From NCBI GenBank assembly GCA_001801365.1, contig MGXL01000095.1, forward strand, positions 2,156 through 9,140: a stretch of 6,985 nucleotides of DNA. Reading direction: 5' to 3'. A program made the translations under genes and the position numbers. The notes below the pieces were generated by a model, which was not told where the DNA came from, searched no databases, and worked only from the letters and a program-made list of their open reading frames with translations. Position 1 is the first letter of the stretch; each line of letters begins with the position of its first letter. Of this stretch, positions 1-6,018 are shown one piece after another. Source of the DNA: Gammaproteobacteria bacterium RBG_16_57_12 (GTDB lineage: Bacteria > Pseudomonadota > Gammaproteobacteria > RBG-16-57-12).

Positions 1-1
1 G

Positions 2-166
<165 letters not shown>

Positions 167-212
167 CGGCAACCATCCAGGCCCGTATCATAAAGCAATA
201 AAAAGGAGCTTC

Positions 213-1277
213 ATGTCAGCATTAAAGAATGACCGATTTTTGCGCGCCCTGCTGCGCCAGCCGGTGGATGTCACCCCGGTATGGATGATGCGCCAGGCCG
301 GACGCTATCTGCCCGAGTATCGTCAGACCCGCGCCCGGGCCGGCGATTTCATGGCGCTGTGCAAGAATCCCGAGCTGGCCTGCGAGGTCACCCTCCAGCC
401 GCTGGACCGGTTTCCGCTGGATGCCGCCATTTTGTTTTCCGATATCCTCACCATTCCCGACGCCATGGGCCTGGGTCTGCGCTTCGAGCAGGGCGAAGGA
501 CCGGTGTTCGACCGGCCGGTGCGCAGCGCCGCCGATGTCAAAAAACTGTTCGTGCCCGACCCCGAAGGCGAACTCAAATATGTCATGGACGCCGTGCGCA
601 CCATTCGCCGTGAACTCAATGGGCGCGTGCCCCTGATCGGATTCTCGGGCAGCCCCTGGACCCTGGCGACCTATATGGTGGAAGGCGGCGGCAGCAAGGA
701 TTTCGCCCAGGTGAAGGCCATGATGTTCGATCGTCCCGACCTGATGCACAAGCTGCTGGATACGGTCGCGCGGTCGGTGACCAGCTACCTGAACGCCCAG
801 ATCGCCGCCGGTGCCCAGGCGGTGCAGATCTTCGACACCTGGGGCGGCGCGCTGACGCCGCGCGATTACAAGGAATTCTCGCTGCGTTACATGGCACAGA
901 TCGTGGCCGGCCTGACCCGCGAGGCCGAAGGCCGCCGGGTGCCGGTGATCCTGTTCACCAAGGGCGGTGGTCAATGGGTGGAAGAGATGGCCGCGACCGG
1001 CTGCGATGCCGTCGGCCTGGACTGGACCGTCGACATCGGCGCGGTGCGCCGGCGCGTTGGCGCCAAAGTGGCCTTGCAGGGCAATATGGATCCCTCCGTG
1101 CTGTACGCCTCCCCCGCGCGCATCCGCGCCGAAGTGGAAACCATCCTGGCCAGCTATGGCAAGGGTTCGGGCCATGTATTCAATCTTGGCCATGGCATCC
1201 ATCAACACGTGGCCCCCGAACATGCCGCGGCGTTTGTCAGCGCCGTACACGAGCTGAGCCCCAAGTATCACGCATGA
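213..1277 (+). CDS. hemE: Uroporphyrinogen decarboxylase
   Basis: HemE removes four acetate carboxyl groups from uroporphyrinogen III to give coproporphyrinogen III, a cytoplasmic step of haem synthesis that needs no cofactor. The 354-residue length is normal for the bacterial enzyme. Both family signatures are visible: [16 protein letters not shown] at residues 22-37, with the substrate-binding arginines R27 and R31, and [16 protein letters not shown] at 143-158, with the conserved tyrosine Y154. The catalytic aspartate is D77 in FSDIL. The late conserved histidine is H327 in NLGHGIHQ. The start is supported by AAGGAG at 203-208, 4 nt before ATG. The gene follows gltD by 46 bp and probably shares its transcript. 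No obvious U-tract terminator follows; instead a 36-bp tandem repeat array begins 26 bp after the stop. Frame and family are secure. Confidence 0.98.
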   Translation: MSALKNDRFLRALLRQPVDVTPVWMMRQAGRYLPEYRQTRARAGDFMALCKNPELACEVTLQPLDRFPLDAAILFSDILTIPDAMGLGLRFEQGEGPVFDRPVRSAADVKKLFVPDPEGELKYVMDAVRTIRRELNGRVPLIGFSGSPWTLATYMVEGGGSKDFAQVKAMMFDRPDLMHKLLDTVARSVTSYLNAQIAAGAQAVQIFDTWGGALTPRDYKEFSLRYMAQIVAGLTREAEGRRVPVILFTKGGGQWVEEMAATGCDAVGLDWTVDIGAVRRRVGAKVALQGNMDPSVLYASPARIRAEVETILASYGKGSGHVFNLGHGIHQHVAPEHAAAFVSAVHELSPKYHA

Positions 1278-1303
1278 GTGGTGCGGCCCAGTCCAGGAGC
1301 TGG

Positions 1304-1411
1304 ATGGTGTTTATATATCTCTCGATGGTATACCATTTCATGGTGTTTATATATCTCTCGACGGCATACCATTTCATGGTGTTTATATATCTCTCGACGG
1401 CATACCATTTC
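1304..1411. repeat. Three direct tandem copies of a 36-bp unit
   Basis: The copies lie at 1304-1339, 1340-1375 and 1376-1411 with no spacers. Copies 2 and 3 are identical. Copy 1 differs at two positions (ATGGTA instead of ACGGCA), which creates a perfect 12-bp palindrome ATGGTATACCAT at 1325-1336. Each junction also forms a small inverted repeat, ACCAT-TTC-ATGGT (1332-1344 and 1368-1380). The array fills the gap between convergent hemE and the PAS-GGDEF gene and ends 8 bp before the latter's stop codon. The unit length is a multiple of three, so one reading frame is shared through all copies, and all three plus-strand frames are open. It is not a CRISPR because nothing separates the copies. 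It does not look like an intrinsic terminator because no U-run follows. Confidence 0.93.
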
Positions 1412-1438
1412 AATAGGCCTCAATCCATCGATTGGTAA
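1304..1438 (+). CDS. Possible 44-residue hydrophobic repeat peptide encoded by the 36-bp array
   Basis: An ATG at 1304 lies 4 nt after AGGAG (1295-1299), the same spacing as hemE. The frame runs through all three repeats to TAA at 1436-1438. The product would be MVFIYLSMVYHF followed by two copies of MVFIYLSTAYHF and the tail NRPQSIDW. It is strongly hydrophobic and aromatic, so a membrane-associated peptide is conceivable. The ORF starts 26 bp after the hemE stop and could be translated from the same message. Its last 19 bases overlap the convergent PAS-GGDEF gene. Against it: the ORF may exist only because the unit length is divisible by three, and a Shine-Dalgarno match can arise by chance. 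I recognise no family. The reading frame and the ribosome-site match are seen; expression is inference. Confidence 0.22.
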   Translation: MVFIYLSMVYHFMVFIYLSTAYHFMVFIYLSTAYHFNRPQSIDW

Positions 1439-3165
1439 AAGTGGATCATATCGCGTCCATTTTCTTTTGCCTGATACATTGCAATATCAGCACGCTTGAG
1501 AAGTTGTTCCGGACTGAATTTGTTGCCGAGAAAGCACACCACGCCAATGCTTGATGTGCACTGATGCACCACCACCTGCTCTGCATTTCCATACTGCTTA
1601 AGTGACAGAAAATATGGCTCGGCCAGTGCAGTCTTGATTTTGTTGGCAATTGTGCCGGCTGTGGCAACAGCCGGCTCTTTATCGGCGCCCAGGTCGCTGA
1701 GTATCACCACAAACTCATCACCGCCAAAACGCGCGATGGTATCCGCTTTGCGTACATAATTGGCAATTCGCAGAGCCACATCCATCAGCAGCAGATCACC
1801 CATATCATGCCCATATCTGTCATTGAGCGGTTTGAAATTATCCAGATCAATGAACATTACCGCGCAATAATGACCGCTGCGATTGCTGGCGGCCATGGTT
1901 TGATACAGCCTGTCATAGAGCAGGCGGCGGTTGGGAAGCTTCGTCAGGACATCATAAAACGCCAGATTTCGAATTTGCTCATCAGTATTTTTGCGCTCGG
2001 TGACATCAATTGAGATGCCCAGTAAATGCGCCGGATTGCCCGATTCATCGTGGAGCGCAATTTTCCAGGTGTGCAAATAACGCGTCTCCCCGCTTGCGGT
2101 CCTGATCGGCTCGAAGGGGATTTGCGTAACGCCATCTGCAGCCAGGGCCTTGCGATCTTCTGCGGCAAAGAAGTCGGCTTGATCGCTGGGAAAGAAATCA
2201 TGGTCGTTCTTGCCGAGCAGGTCGCTGCGGGGATAACCCAGCAGTTCCTCGCCGGCGCGGTTGAACAGCTTGAAGCGCAGATCTTCCGCGTTTTTTAGAA
2301 ACACCATGACCGGGATATTCTCGACGATGGAATCCAGAAGCTGCCGGGTTTGCCGCAACGACGCCTCCGCCTGCTTGCGCTCGGTGATATCCTGCACCGT
2401 ACCGCGCGACCTCAGCGGCGTGCCCTCGGCATCGAAATCCGTAACACAGCGCTCCTCAACCCATTTGATACGCCCATCGCTCATGCGCAAGCGGTGGGTG
2501 ATCTCATACGGGGTGCGGCTTACCAGCGCGCGGATATAGGCCTCGTTCACACTGTCGCGATCATCAGGATGAATCGCATTGAGGAAGGCGGCGTAGTTTG
2601 CGCCAAACCTGCCCTTGTCGATCTCGAACAGGCGGTAGATTTCATCGGACCAGCTCAGTTCGCTGGTCAGCAGATTCAGTTCCCAAATGCCCACATGAGC
2701 AATGTGTTGCGCTTCGTTGAGGAGCTCCGCCGTTTTGCGCAACTCCGCCTCCGCCTGTCTGCGGCCGGTGACATCCAGGCCGATTGCGAGGAGCGATAGG
2801 GTGTTGCCCTGCGCATCGCGCATCAGCTGGTCACACCACTCGATCTCGCGCTCCTCGCCACTGCGCGTGATAATGGGATTGACATTGCCGCGCGTGGGCA
2901 CGTCATGGATTGCATTCAGAAACAGCGCGCGGATGCGGTCACGATCCCGCTCGGGCAGAAAAGTGCTGAACCACTCCTTGCCTTTGACCTCGTCAAGACG
3001 ATACCCCGTGAGCTGCTCAAAATACGGGTTGACGTGCTGGATAATGCCCTGACGGTCTAGCAGCAGGATGATTATCGGCGCGGTGTCGGCAATCAGCTTG
3101 AAGATGGCTGGATCAAGCAGGGGTGAATTGCCGCCTGCCCAGTTAACAGGGTGGTTTCTCGCCAT
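1420..3165 (-). CDS. PAS-PAS-PAS-GGDEF diguanylate cyclase
   Basis: This 581-residue protein is a cytoplasmic sensor that would make cyclic di-GMP from two GTP. No signal peptide or membrane segment is visible. Three PAS domains lie at about residues 20-140, 150-265 and 275-390; each ends in a helical linker of the DVTGRRQAE, DITERKQAE or DVTERK type. The middle one resembles the PAS_3 fold. The GGDEF domain covers about 400-578: DVLTKLPNR at 405-413, metal-binding D440 in FIDLDNFK, the intact active site RFGGDEF with GGDEF at 481-485, and a complete inhibitory site RKAD at 472-475, five residues before GGDEF. Catalysis and product feedback are therefore both expected. No EAL domain is present. 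ATG at 3163-3165 has AAGGAA (3173-3178 on the opposite strand) 7 nt upstream. The gene converges on hemE. The ligand of the PAS domains cannot be read from sequence. Confidence 0.95.
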   Translation of the reverse strand: MARNHPVNWAGGNSPLLDPAIFKLIADTAPIIILLLDRQGIIQHVNPYFEQLTGYRLDEVKGKEWFSTFLPERDRDRIRALFLNAIHDVPTRGNVNPIITRSGEEREIEWCDQLMRDAQGNTLSLLAIGLDVTGRRQAEAELRKTAELLNEAQHIAHVGIWELNLLTSELSWSDEIYRLFEIDKGRFGANYAAFLNAIHPDDRDSVNEAYIRALVSRTPYEITHRLRMSDGRIKWVEERCVTDFDAEGTPLRSRGTVQDITERKQAEASLRQTRQLLDSIVENIPVMVFLKNAEDLRFKLFNRAGEELLGYPRSDLLGKNDHDFFPSDQADFFAAEDRKALAADGVTQIPFEPIRTASGETRYLHTWKIALHDESGNPAHLLGISIDVTERKNTDEQIRNLAFYDVLTKLPNRRLLYDRLYQTMAASNRSGHYCAVMFIDLDNFKPLNDRYGHDMGDLLLMDVALRIANYVRKADTIARFGGDEFVVILSDLGADKEPAVATAGTIANKIKTALAEPYFLSLKQYGNAEQVVVHQCTSSIGVVCFLGNKFSPEQLLKRADIAMYQAKENGRDMIHFYQSMD

Positions 3166-3417
3166 ATCGATATTCCTTGCTGTTCCCGTGTTTTATTGCG
3201 CCTCCATTCAACTCATTGGCCCCGTGCCGATGTGCTTCTATGCTGACGGGCAGATTCGCCCCCGCCAACAGCCATCAAGCCCTGAATCATCCTTGAGGGG
3301 AATTTTTATGAAACAGAAAGCAAGAATCCCGTGGTTGACGTCATTTATTTACATCGAAGCCTTTTTTCTGAATTGCCCCTGATCCTCCAGGCATGGGGCA
3401 GAGCTATTTCACAGACG
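3166..3417. other. Intergenic region upstream of the PAS-GGDEF gene
   Basis: This stretch separates the PAS-GGDEF start from the MITE-like element. It must hold the minus-strand promoter of the PAS-GGDEF gene, but I found no convincing -35/-10 pair there. The minus-strand Shine-Dalgarno is at 3173-3178. On the plus strand there is one short ORF with a ribosome-site-like GAGGGGA (3308-3382, listed separately). An imperfect inverted repeat, TGCCCC and GGGGCA, lies near 3373-3401 but has no U-run, so I do not call it a terminator. Confidence 0.6.
3308..3382 (+). CDS. Possible 24-residue small ORF
   Basis: ATG at 3308 follows GAGGGGA (3295-3301) at 6 nt and reads to TGA at 3380-3382. The predicted peptide is MKQKARIPWLTSFIYIEAFF followed by LNCP: a basic N-terminus, then a hydrophobic stretch. 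That could fit a small membrane peptide or the remnant N-terminus of a lost secreted protein. It has no recognisable family and no downstream partner gene; the MITE-like element begins 35 bp later, so a gene could have been disrupted here. It may equally be a chance ORF. The evidence is the ribosome-site spacing alone. Confidence 0.15.
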   Translation: MKQKARIPWLTSFIYIEAFFLNCP

Positions 3418-3603
3418 TCTAGTAATTACTGAGCAGGCCGGTAAATAGTGCACACTGCTTTTCCCCCTCTCCCTGTGGGAGAGGGCCGGGGTGAGGGTAA
3501 CCCCAGGCAAAAGCGGCCCTCATCCTGTCCTTCTCCCGCAGGGAGAAGGGACCTGCACCAATGCCGGTGCGTGTTATTTAGCGGTCTGCTCAGTAATACT
3601 AGA
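3418..3603. mobile_element. MITE-like palindromic element with terminal inverted repeats
   Basis: The ends are inverted repeats. The left end at 3418-3447 and the reverse complement of the right end at 3575-3603 match at 27 of 29 aligned bases with one gap, sharing TTACTGAGCAG and TAAATA. Inside are two perfect 9-bp hairpins with 3-nt loops: CCCTCTCCC-TGT-GGGAGAGGG (3465-3485) and CCTTCTCCC-GCA-GGGAGAAGG (3529-3549). They are themselves imperfect inverted copies of each other, so the whole element is a nested palindrome centred near 3511. A third small hairpin, GCACC/GGTGC, lies at 3555-3570. CTAG occurs at both ends (3419-3422 and 3599-3602) and may be a 4-bp target duplication, but being palindromic it could also be part of the inverted repeat. 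No transposase is encoded. The short ORFs across it, containing PSPTGRG-like strings, are artefacts of the hairpins. Confidence 0.82.
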
Positions 3604-3884
3604 TTCGATTTCATAGATATTCCAAGCTAACGCAAAAAATATTCATTCCGGCAGTTATTCACAATAACGGATAGAAGTTCATAAACGCAATACAGATCAT
3701 GCAGATATCAATAGATGATAAATTCATCACAGCGCACCGCAACATCCGCAAAAAACCATCAACACCACAAAATTATGGTGATATGATCCAAAAACCTACT
3801 GTGCAGGAAAATGACCGGGCAGGGCATGAAAAACCCGGAACAACTGGCCAGACAACATATTTAATTGGCGTGGAGGTCGGCGTG
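3604..3884. other. Intergenic leader region before yajD
   Basis: This AT-rich stretch lies between the MITE-like element and the likely yajD start. It includes a 15-bp dyad, GTTATT-CAC-AATAAC, at 3654-3668, which could be an operator or a weak hairpin. A weak promoter-like pair, TTCACA (3659-3664) and TAAACG (3682-3687) with 17-bp spacing, overlaps it; I do not regard this as secure. The frame of yajD is open upstream to an ATG at 3699, but that ATG has no Shine-Dalgarno and the extra residues have no family match that I recognise. Confidence 0.5.
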
Positions 3885-4259
3885 GTGAAGCAGGATAACG
3901 ACAAGTTGAATCAGGTGGTGATCGAGTCGCGGCGCGCCCGTGAGCTGCGGGAACAGGGTTACCGTGAAAAGGCGCTGAAGATGTATCCGCCTATTTGCGG
4001 TCGCTGCTGTCGCGAGTTTACTCGCAAGAATCTGCATGAATTGACAGTGCATCACCGCGACCATGATCACAACAACAATCCGGCCGATGGTAGCAACTGG
4101 GAATTGCTGTGTATGTATTGCCATGACAACGAACACCAGCGGCTGTTGGAGGCGCAGCAGGGCAATGCCACCGCTGCCAGCGGCAAGAGTACAGCCGCCA
4201 CGTTCAATCCCTTTGCCGACCTTAAATCCATGCTGGAAGGCAAGCCAAAAGGGGAATGA
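3885..4259 (+). CDS. yajD: YajD-type HNH nuclease family protein
   Basis: Read from GTG at 3885, the product is 124 residues, close to E. coli YajD (about 115). The core matches YajD closely: GYREKALKMYP at residues 25-35, CGRCCREF at 38-45, LTVHHRDHDHNNNPADGSNWELLC at about 53-76, then CMYCHDNEH and the typical ending FNPFADLKSML. C38/C41 and C76/C79 form the expected zinc ribbon. H56/H57, N71 and H80 are candidate HNH motif residues. The protein is small and cytoplasmic; a nuclease role is inferred from the fold and no substrate is known. GGAGGT at 3872-3877 lies 7 nt before GTG 3885 and 4 nt before the adjacent GTG 3882, so either could be used. The longer frame from ATG 3699 adds 62 residues that the family lacks. 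The gene converges on trhA with a 51-bp gap and no clear terminator. Confidence 0.9.
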   Translation: MKQDNDKLNQVVIESRRARELREQGYREKALKMYPPICGRCCREFTRKNLHELTVHHRDHDHNNNPADGSNWELLCMYCHDNEHQRLLEAQQGNATAASGKSTAATFNPFADLKSMLEGKPKGE

Positions 4260-4310
4260 GCTACTGCGAGGGAAGGCCCGAATAATTTGTCATCCCGGTA
4301 GGCGGCTAAA

Positions 4311-4925
4311 TCACAAGAAGAGCAGTATCGCAAAGTAGTGGCTGGCGCTGCCCGCCAGTACAAACAGATGCCAGATCACATGGCACCTGGGGTACCAGTG
4401 GTCAAGAATAAAGAACACGACGCCTGTGGTGTAGAAGATTCCACCGGCCAGCAGCCAGTGAAAGCCCTCCGGCGACAAGGCGTCGATGATCGGATCCAGG
4501 GCGAACAGGGCGAGCCAGCCCATGACAAGGTAGATAATGATCGGCACCACTCTTGTCCCCTTGCGCGGCAAGGCGTCCAGGACGATCCCGAATAGCGCCA
4601 GCCCCCAGATCGCGCCAAACATCCACCAGCCCAAGGCGCCCTTGAGTCCTACGAGCATGAAGGGGGTGTAGGTCCCGGCGATCAGCAGGTAGATGGCCTG
4701 GTGGTCAAGTATCTGGAATATCCGTTTAGCCTTGCCGTCCAGACTGTGATAAAGGGTGGAGACGAGATAGAGCAGAAACAGGGTGAACCCGTAGACGCTG
4801 TAGCTGACGATCTTGCGGGCGTCCCCATCCATCGCGGCGAATGTGACGAGTACCGCGCCGCCGGCAAGCGCGAGTACCGCCCCGATGAGGTGACTAAGGC
4901 TGTTGAGTCGTTCCCATTTATGCAT
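4311..4925 (-). CDS. trhA: TrhA/hemolysin III (PAQR) family membrane protein
   Basis: This 204-residue inner-membrane protein has about seven hydrophobic helices (near residues 12-30, 41-60, 74-94, 97-117, 126-146, 155-174 and 183-203). The family's metal-site residues are all present: S56 and H60 in STLYH, D74 and H75 in LDHQAIYLLIAGTYTPF, and H182, H186 and H196 in HVIWHLFVLAGSASHY. The start WERLNSLSHLIGA is also typical. Members were named for haemolysis seen on heterologous expression. In E. coli, TrhA is linked to membrane energetics, and in Bacillus to membrane lipid homeostasis; the exact role here is unknown. I chose ATG 4923-4925 because homologues start there, although the upstream sequence is a weak ribosome site. 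A TTG at 4970 would add 15 residues with no better site. The gene is divergent from yaeQ. Confidence 0.93.
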   Translation of the reverse strand: MHKWERLNSLSHLIGAVLALAGGAVLVTFAAMDGDARKIVSYSVYGFTLFLLYLVSTLYHSLDGKAKRIFQILDHQAIYLLIAGTYTPFMLVGLKGALGWWMFGAIWGLALFGIVLDALPRKGTRVVPIIIYLVMGWLALFALDPIIDALSPEGFHWLLAGGIFYTTGVVFFILDHWYPRCHVIWHLFVLAGSASHYFAILLFL

Positions 4926-4998
4926 ACATTCTATTCTACATATTTCGTTGCTCTGGGTTAAGGCGCCCAACGGACTATGGTTAGGTGACAGGGCCAGT

Positions 4999-5027
4999 TT
5001 GCATTGTGCAATCGGCGGTTATATATT
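4999..5027 (+). promoter_or_regulatory. Predicted sigma70-type promoter for yaeQ with overlapping dyad
   Basis: TTGCAT (4999-5004) and TATATT (5022-5027) are separated by exactly 17 bp, a good sigma70 arrangement. Transcription would start near 5034, leaving an untranslated leader of about 114 nt before yaeQ. The -35 box is embedded in a perfect dyad, TTGCA-TTG-TGCAA (4999-5011), which could be a repressor or activator site. The same AT core (TATATA on either strand) may also serve the divergent trhA gene, but no clear minus-strand -35 box is seen. This is a pattern match only. Confidence 0.5.
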
Positions 5028-5147
5028 CGAAACGTTTACAGAGGGTACAATCCTTCTGATCGGTGCTTTATGTGAAATAATCGGACCCTGACGTTCACAT
5101 CGTTGATCTGTTAACATTCCGCACACCTCACCCCCAATAGTGACCCT

Positions 5148-5705
5148 ATGGCCCTTAAAGCAACGATATTCAAAGCCGATCTTCACATCGCCGACATGGA
5201 CCGTCACTACTACCATGATCATGCCCTCACCATCGCCCAGCATCCCTCGGAAACCGACGAGCGCATGATGGTGCGATTATTGGCCTTTGCGCTGCATGCC
5301 CATGAGGACCTGGCGTTCGGCAAAGGGCTGAGCACCGAAGACGAGCCCGACCTCTGGCTAAAGGATCTTACCGGCGCCATCGAGCTGTGGATAGACGTGG
5401 GCCTGCCCGACGAAAGACGTATACGCAAGGCCTGTGGACGCGCCAAACACGTCGCCATCTACAGCTACGGTGGCCGCGGCGCCGACTTGTGGTGGGAACA
5501 AAACCGCGGCACGCTCGAACGCGCGAAAAACCTCAGCGTGATTAATCTGCCGCCCGCCGCCAGCCTGTCACTGGCCAGGCTGGCGCGGCGCACCATGCAG
5601 CTGCAATGCACCATCCAGGATGGGCAGATCTGGCTGGCGGATGAAAATGACAGGATCGAGGTGGATGTGAAATTACTTCAATCCCCGGTGTCCCCGTTGC
5701 GCTGA
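5148..5705 (+). CDS. yaeQ: YaeQ family protein
   Basis: The 185-residue protein matches the YaeQ family end to end, including the start MALKATIFKA, LTIAQHPSETDERMMVRLLA at residues 27-46, the acidic DEPDLW at 65-70, the highly conserved ELWIDVGLPDERRIRKA at 79-95, and TIQDGQIWLAD at 155-165. E. coli YaeQ is 181 residues. Structures of the family show a PD-(D/E)XK nuclease-like fold. The E79/D83 region and the conserved charged residues fit a nuclease-like pocket, but activity and substrate are not established. The E. coli protein was linked to suppression of an rfaH defect. No Shine-Dalgarno is evident before ATG 5148 (sequence AATAGTGACCCT), so initiation may be weak or unusual. A promoter-like element lies about 120 bp upstream. 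The gene converges on the cold-shock gene. Confidence 0.94.
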   Translation: MALKATIFKADLHIADMDRHYYHDHALTIAQHPSETDERMMVRLLAFALHAHEDLAFGKGLSTEDEPDLWLKDLTGAIELWIDVGLPDERRIRKACGRAKHVAIYSYGGRGADLWWEQNRGTLERAKNLSVINLPPAASLSLARLARRTMQLQCTIQDGQIWLADENDRIEVDVKLLQSPVSPLR

Positions 5706-5753
5706 GAGAAGTGGGAGCAGAGGCTATAGTTGCGACTGAGCTTGCCGCGGCGC

Positions 5754-5783
5754 ATAAAAAAGCCCCGCTTTGGGGCGGGGCTT
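5754..5783 (-). terminator. Intrinsic terminator of the cold-shock gene
   Basis: A 9-bp GC-rich stem (5760-5768 pairing with 5775-5783) with a 6-nt loop is flanked by six A residues on the plus strand (5755-5760). Read on the minus strand, this gives a strong hairpin followed by a T-run, a textbook Rho-independent terminator. It is oriented for the csp gene that ends at 5812. On the plus strand no T-run follows, so it is unlikely to stop yaeQ transcripts efficiently. Confidence 0.9.
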
Positions 5784-5788
5784 CCATT

Positions 5789-5806
5789 CCAGATAAGATT
5801 ATCTGG
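5789..5806. repeat. Perfect 8-bp inverted repeat between csp stop and terminator
   Basis: CCAGATAA-GA-TTATCTGG is a perfect 8-bp inverted repeat with a 2-base centre (in RNA, more likely a 7-bp stem with a 4-nt loop). It lies 5 bp after the csp stop codon and just before the intrinsic terminator on the minus strand. The csp message would therefore end in two stacked hairpins. It may protect the 3' end from exonucleases, or be a protein-binding dyad. The pairing is seen; the role is inferred. Confidence 0.7.
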
Positions 5807-5811
5807 CGGGG

Positions 5812-6018
5812 TTATTGCTGCTGGACGACGTTCTTCGCATTCAGCCCCTTGGGGCCGCGCTCGGTTTCATAAGTCACCTTCTGACCTTCTGCCAGGGATT
5901 TGAATCCACTGGCCTGGATGGCGTTGTGATGTACGAATACGTCACTGCTGCCGTCAGACGGGGTAATGAATCCAAAGCCCTTGCTATCGTTAAACCACTT
6001 AACTGTGCCTGTAGCCAT
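5812..6018 (-). CDS. CspA-family cold-shock protein
   Basis: The 68-residue protein is a single cold-shock domain, a five-stranded barrel that binds single-stranded RNA and DNA and melts mRNA structure in the cytoplasm. RNP1 is KGFGFI at residues 13-18 and RNP2 is VFVHH at 27-31. The nucleic-acid-stacking aromatics W8, F9, F15, F17, F28, H30 and F39 are all present. Length and composition are normal. GAGGAAA (6024-6030, opposite strand) lies about 5 nt before ATG at 6016-6018. The region just upstream is very AT-rich and contains a 10-bp direct repeat, ATAAATAATG. Whether this copy is cold-induced or constitutive cannot be told from the protein, so I assign no gene symbol. Its transcript ends at the intrinsic terminator at 5754-5783. 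The gene is divergent from the chaN-like gene. Confidence 0.97.
   Translation of the reverse strand: MATGTVKWFNDSKGFGFITPSDGSSDVFVHHNAIQASGFKSLAEGQKVTYETERGPKGLNAKNVVQQQ

Noticed and set aside
222..1271. 349-codon ORF on the minus strand opposite hemE
   Set aside because: It is a shadow of hemE caused by GC-rich third positions. It has no recognisable domains, is rich in His/Gly/Ala/Gln, and lies entirely inside a secure gene.
1304..1411. CRISPR-like array (36-bp repeats)
   Set aside because: The copies are directly adjacent with no unique spacers, and no cas genes are present in the window.
2350..2799. 149-codon plus-strand ORF inside the PAS-GGDEF gene
   Set aside because: It is antisense to well-conserved PAS domains and shows no domain or ribosome site of its own.
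3373..3401. Possible terminator TGCCCC...GGGGCA
   Set aside because: The stem is only 6 bp with a long interrupted loop and no T-run on either strand.
3426..3630. Short ORFs on both strands with PSPTGRG / LPVGEGRGEG-like strings
   Set aside because: These strings are the translation of the CCCTCTCCC/GGGAGAGGG hairpins of the repeat element and are a common source of false genes.
4926..4970. TTG start at 4970 extending trhA by 15 residues
   Set aside because: No ribosome site precedes it and family members begin near the downstream ATG, with ERLNSLSHL close to the N-terminus.
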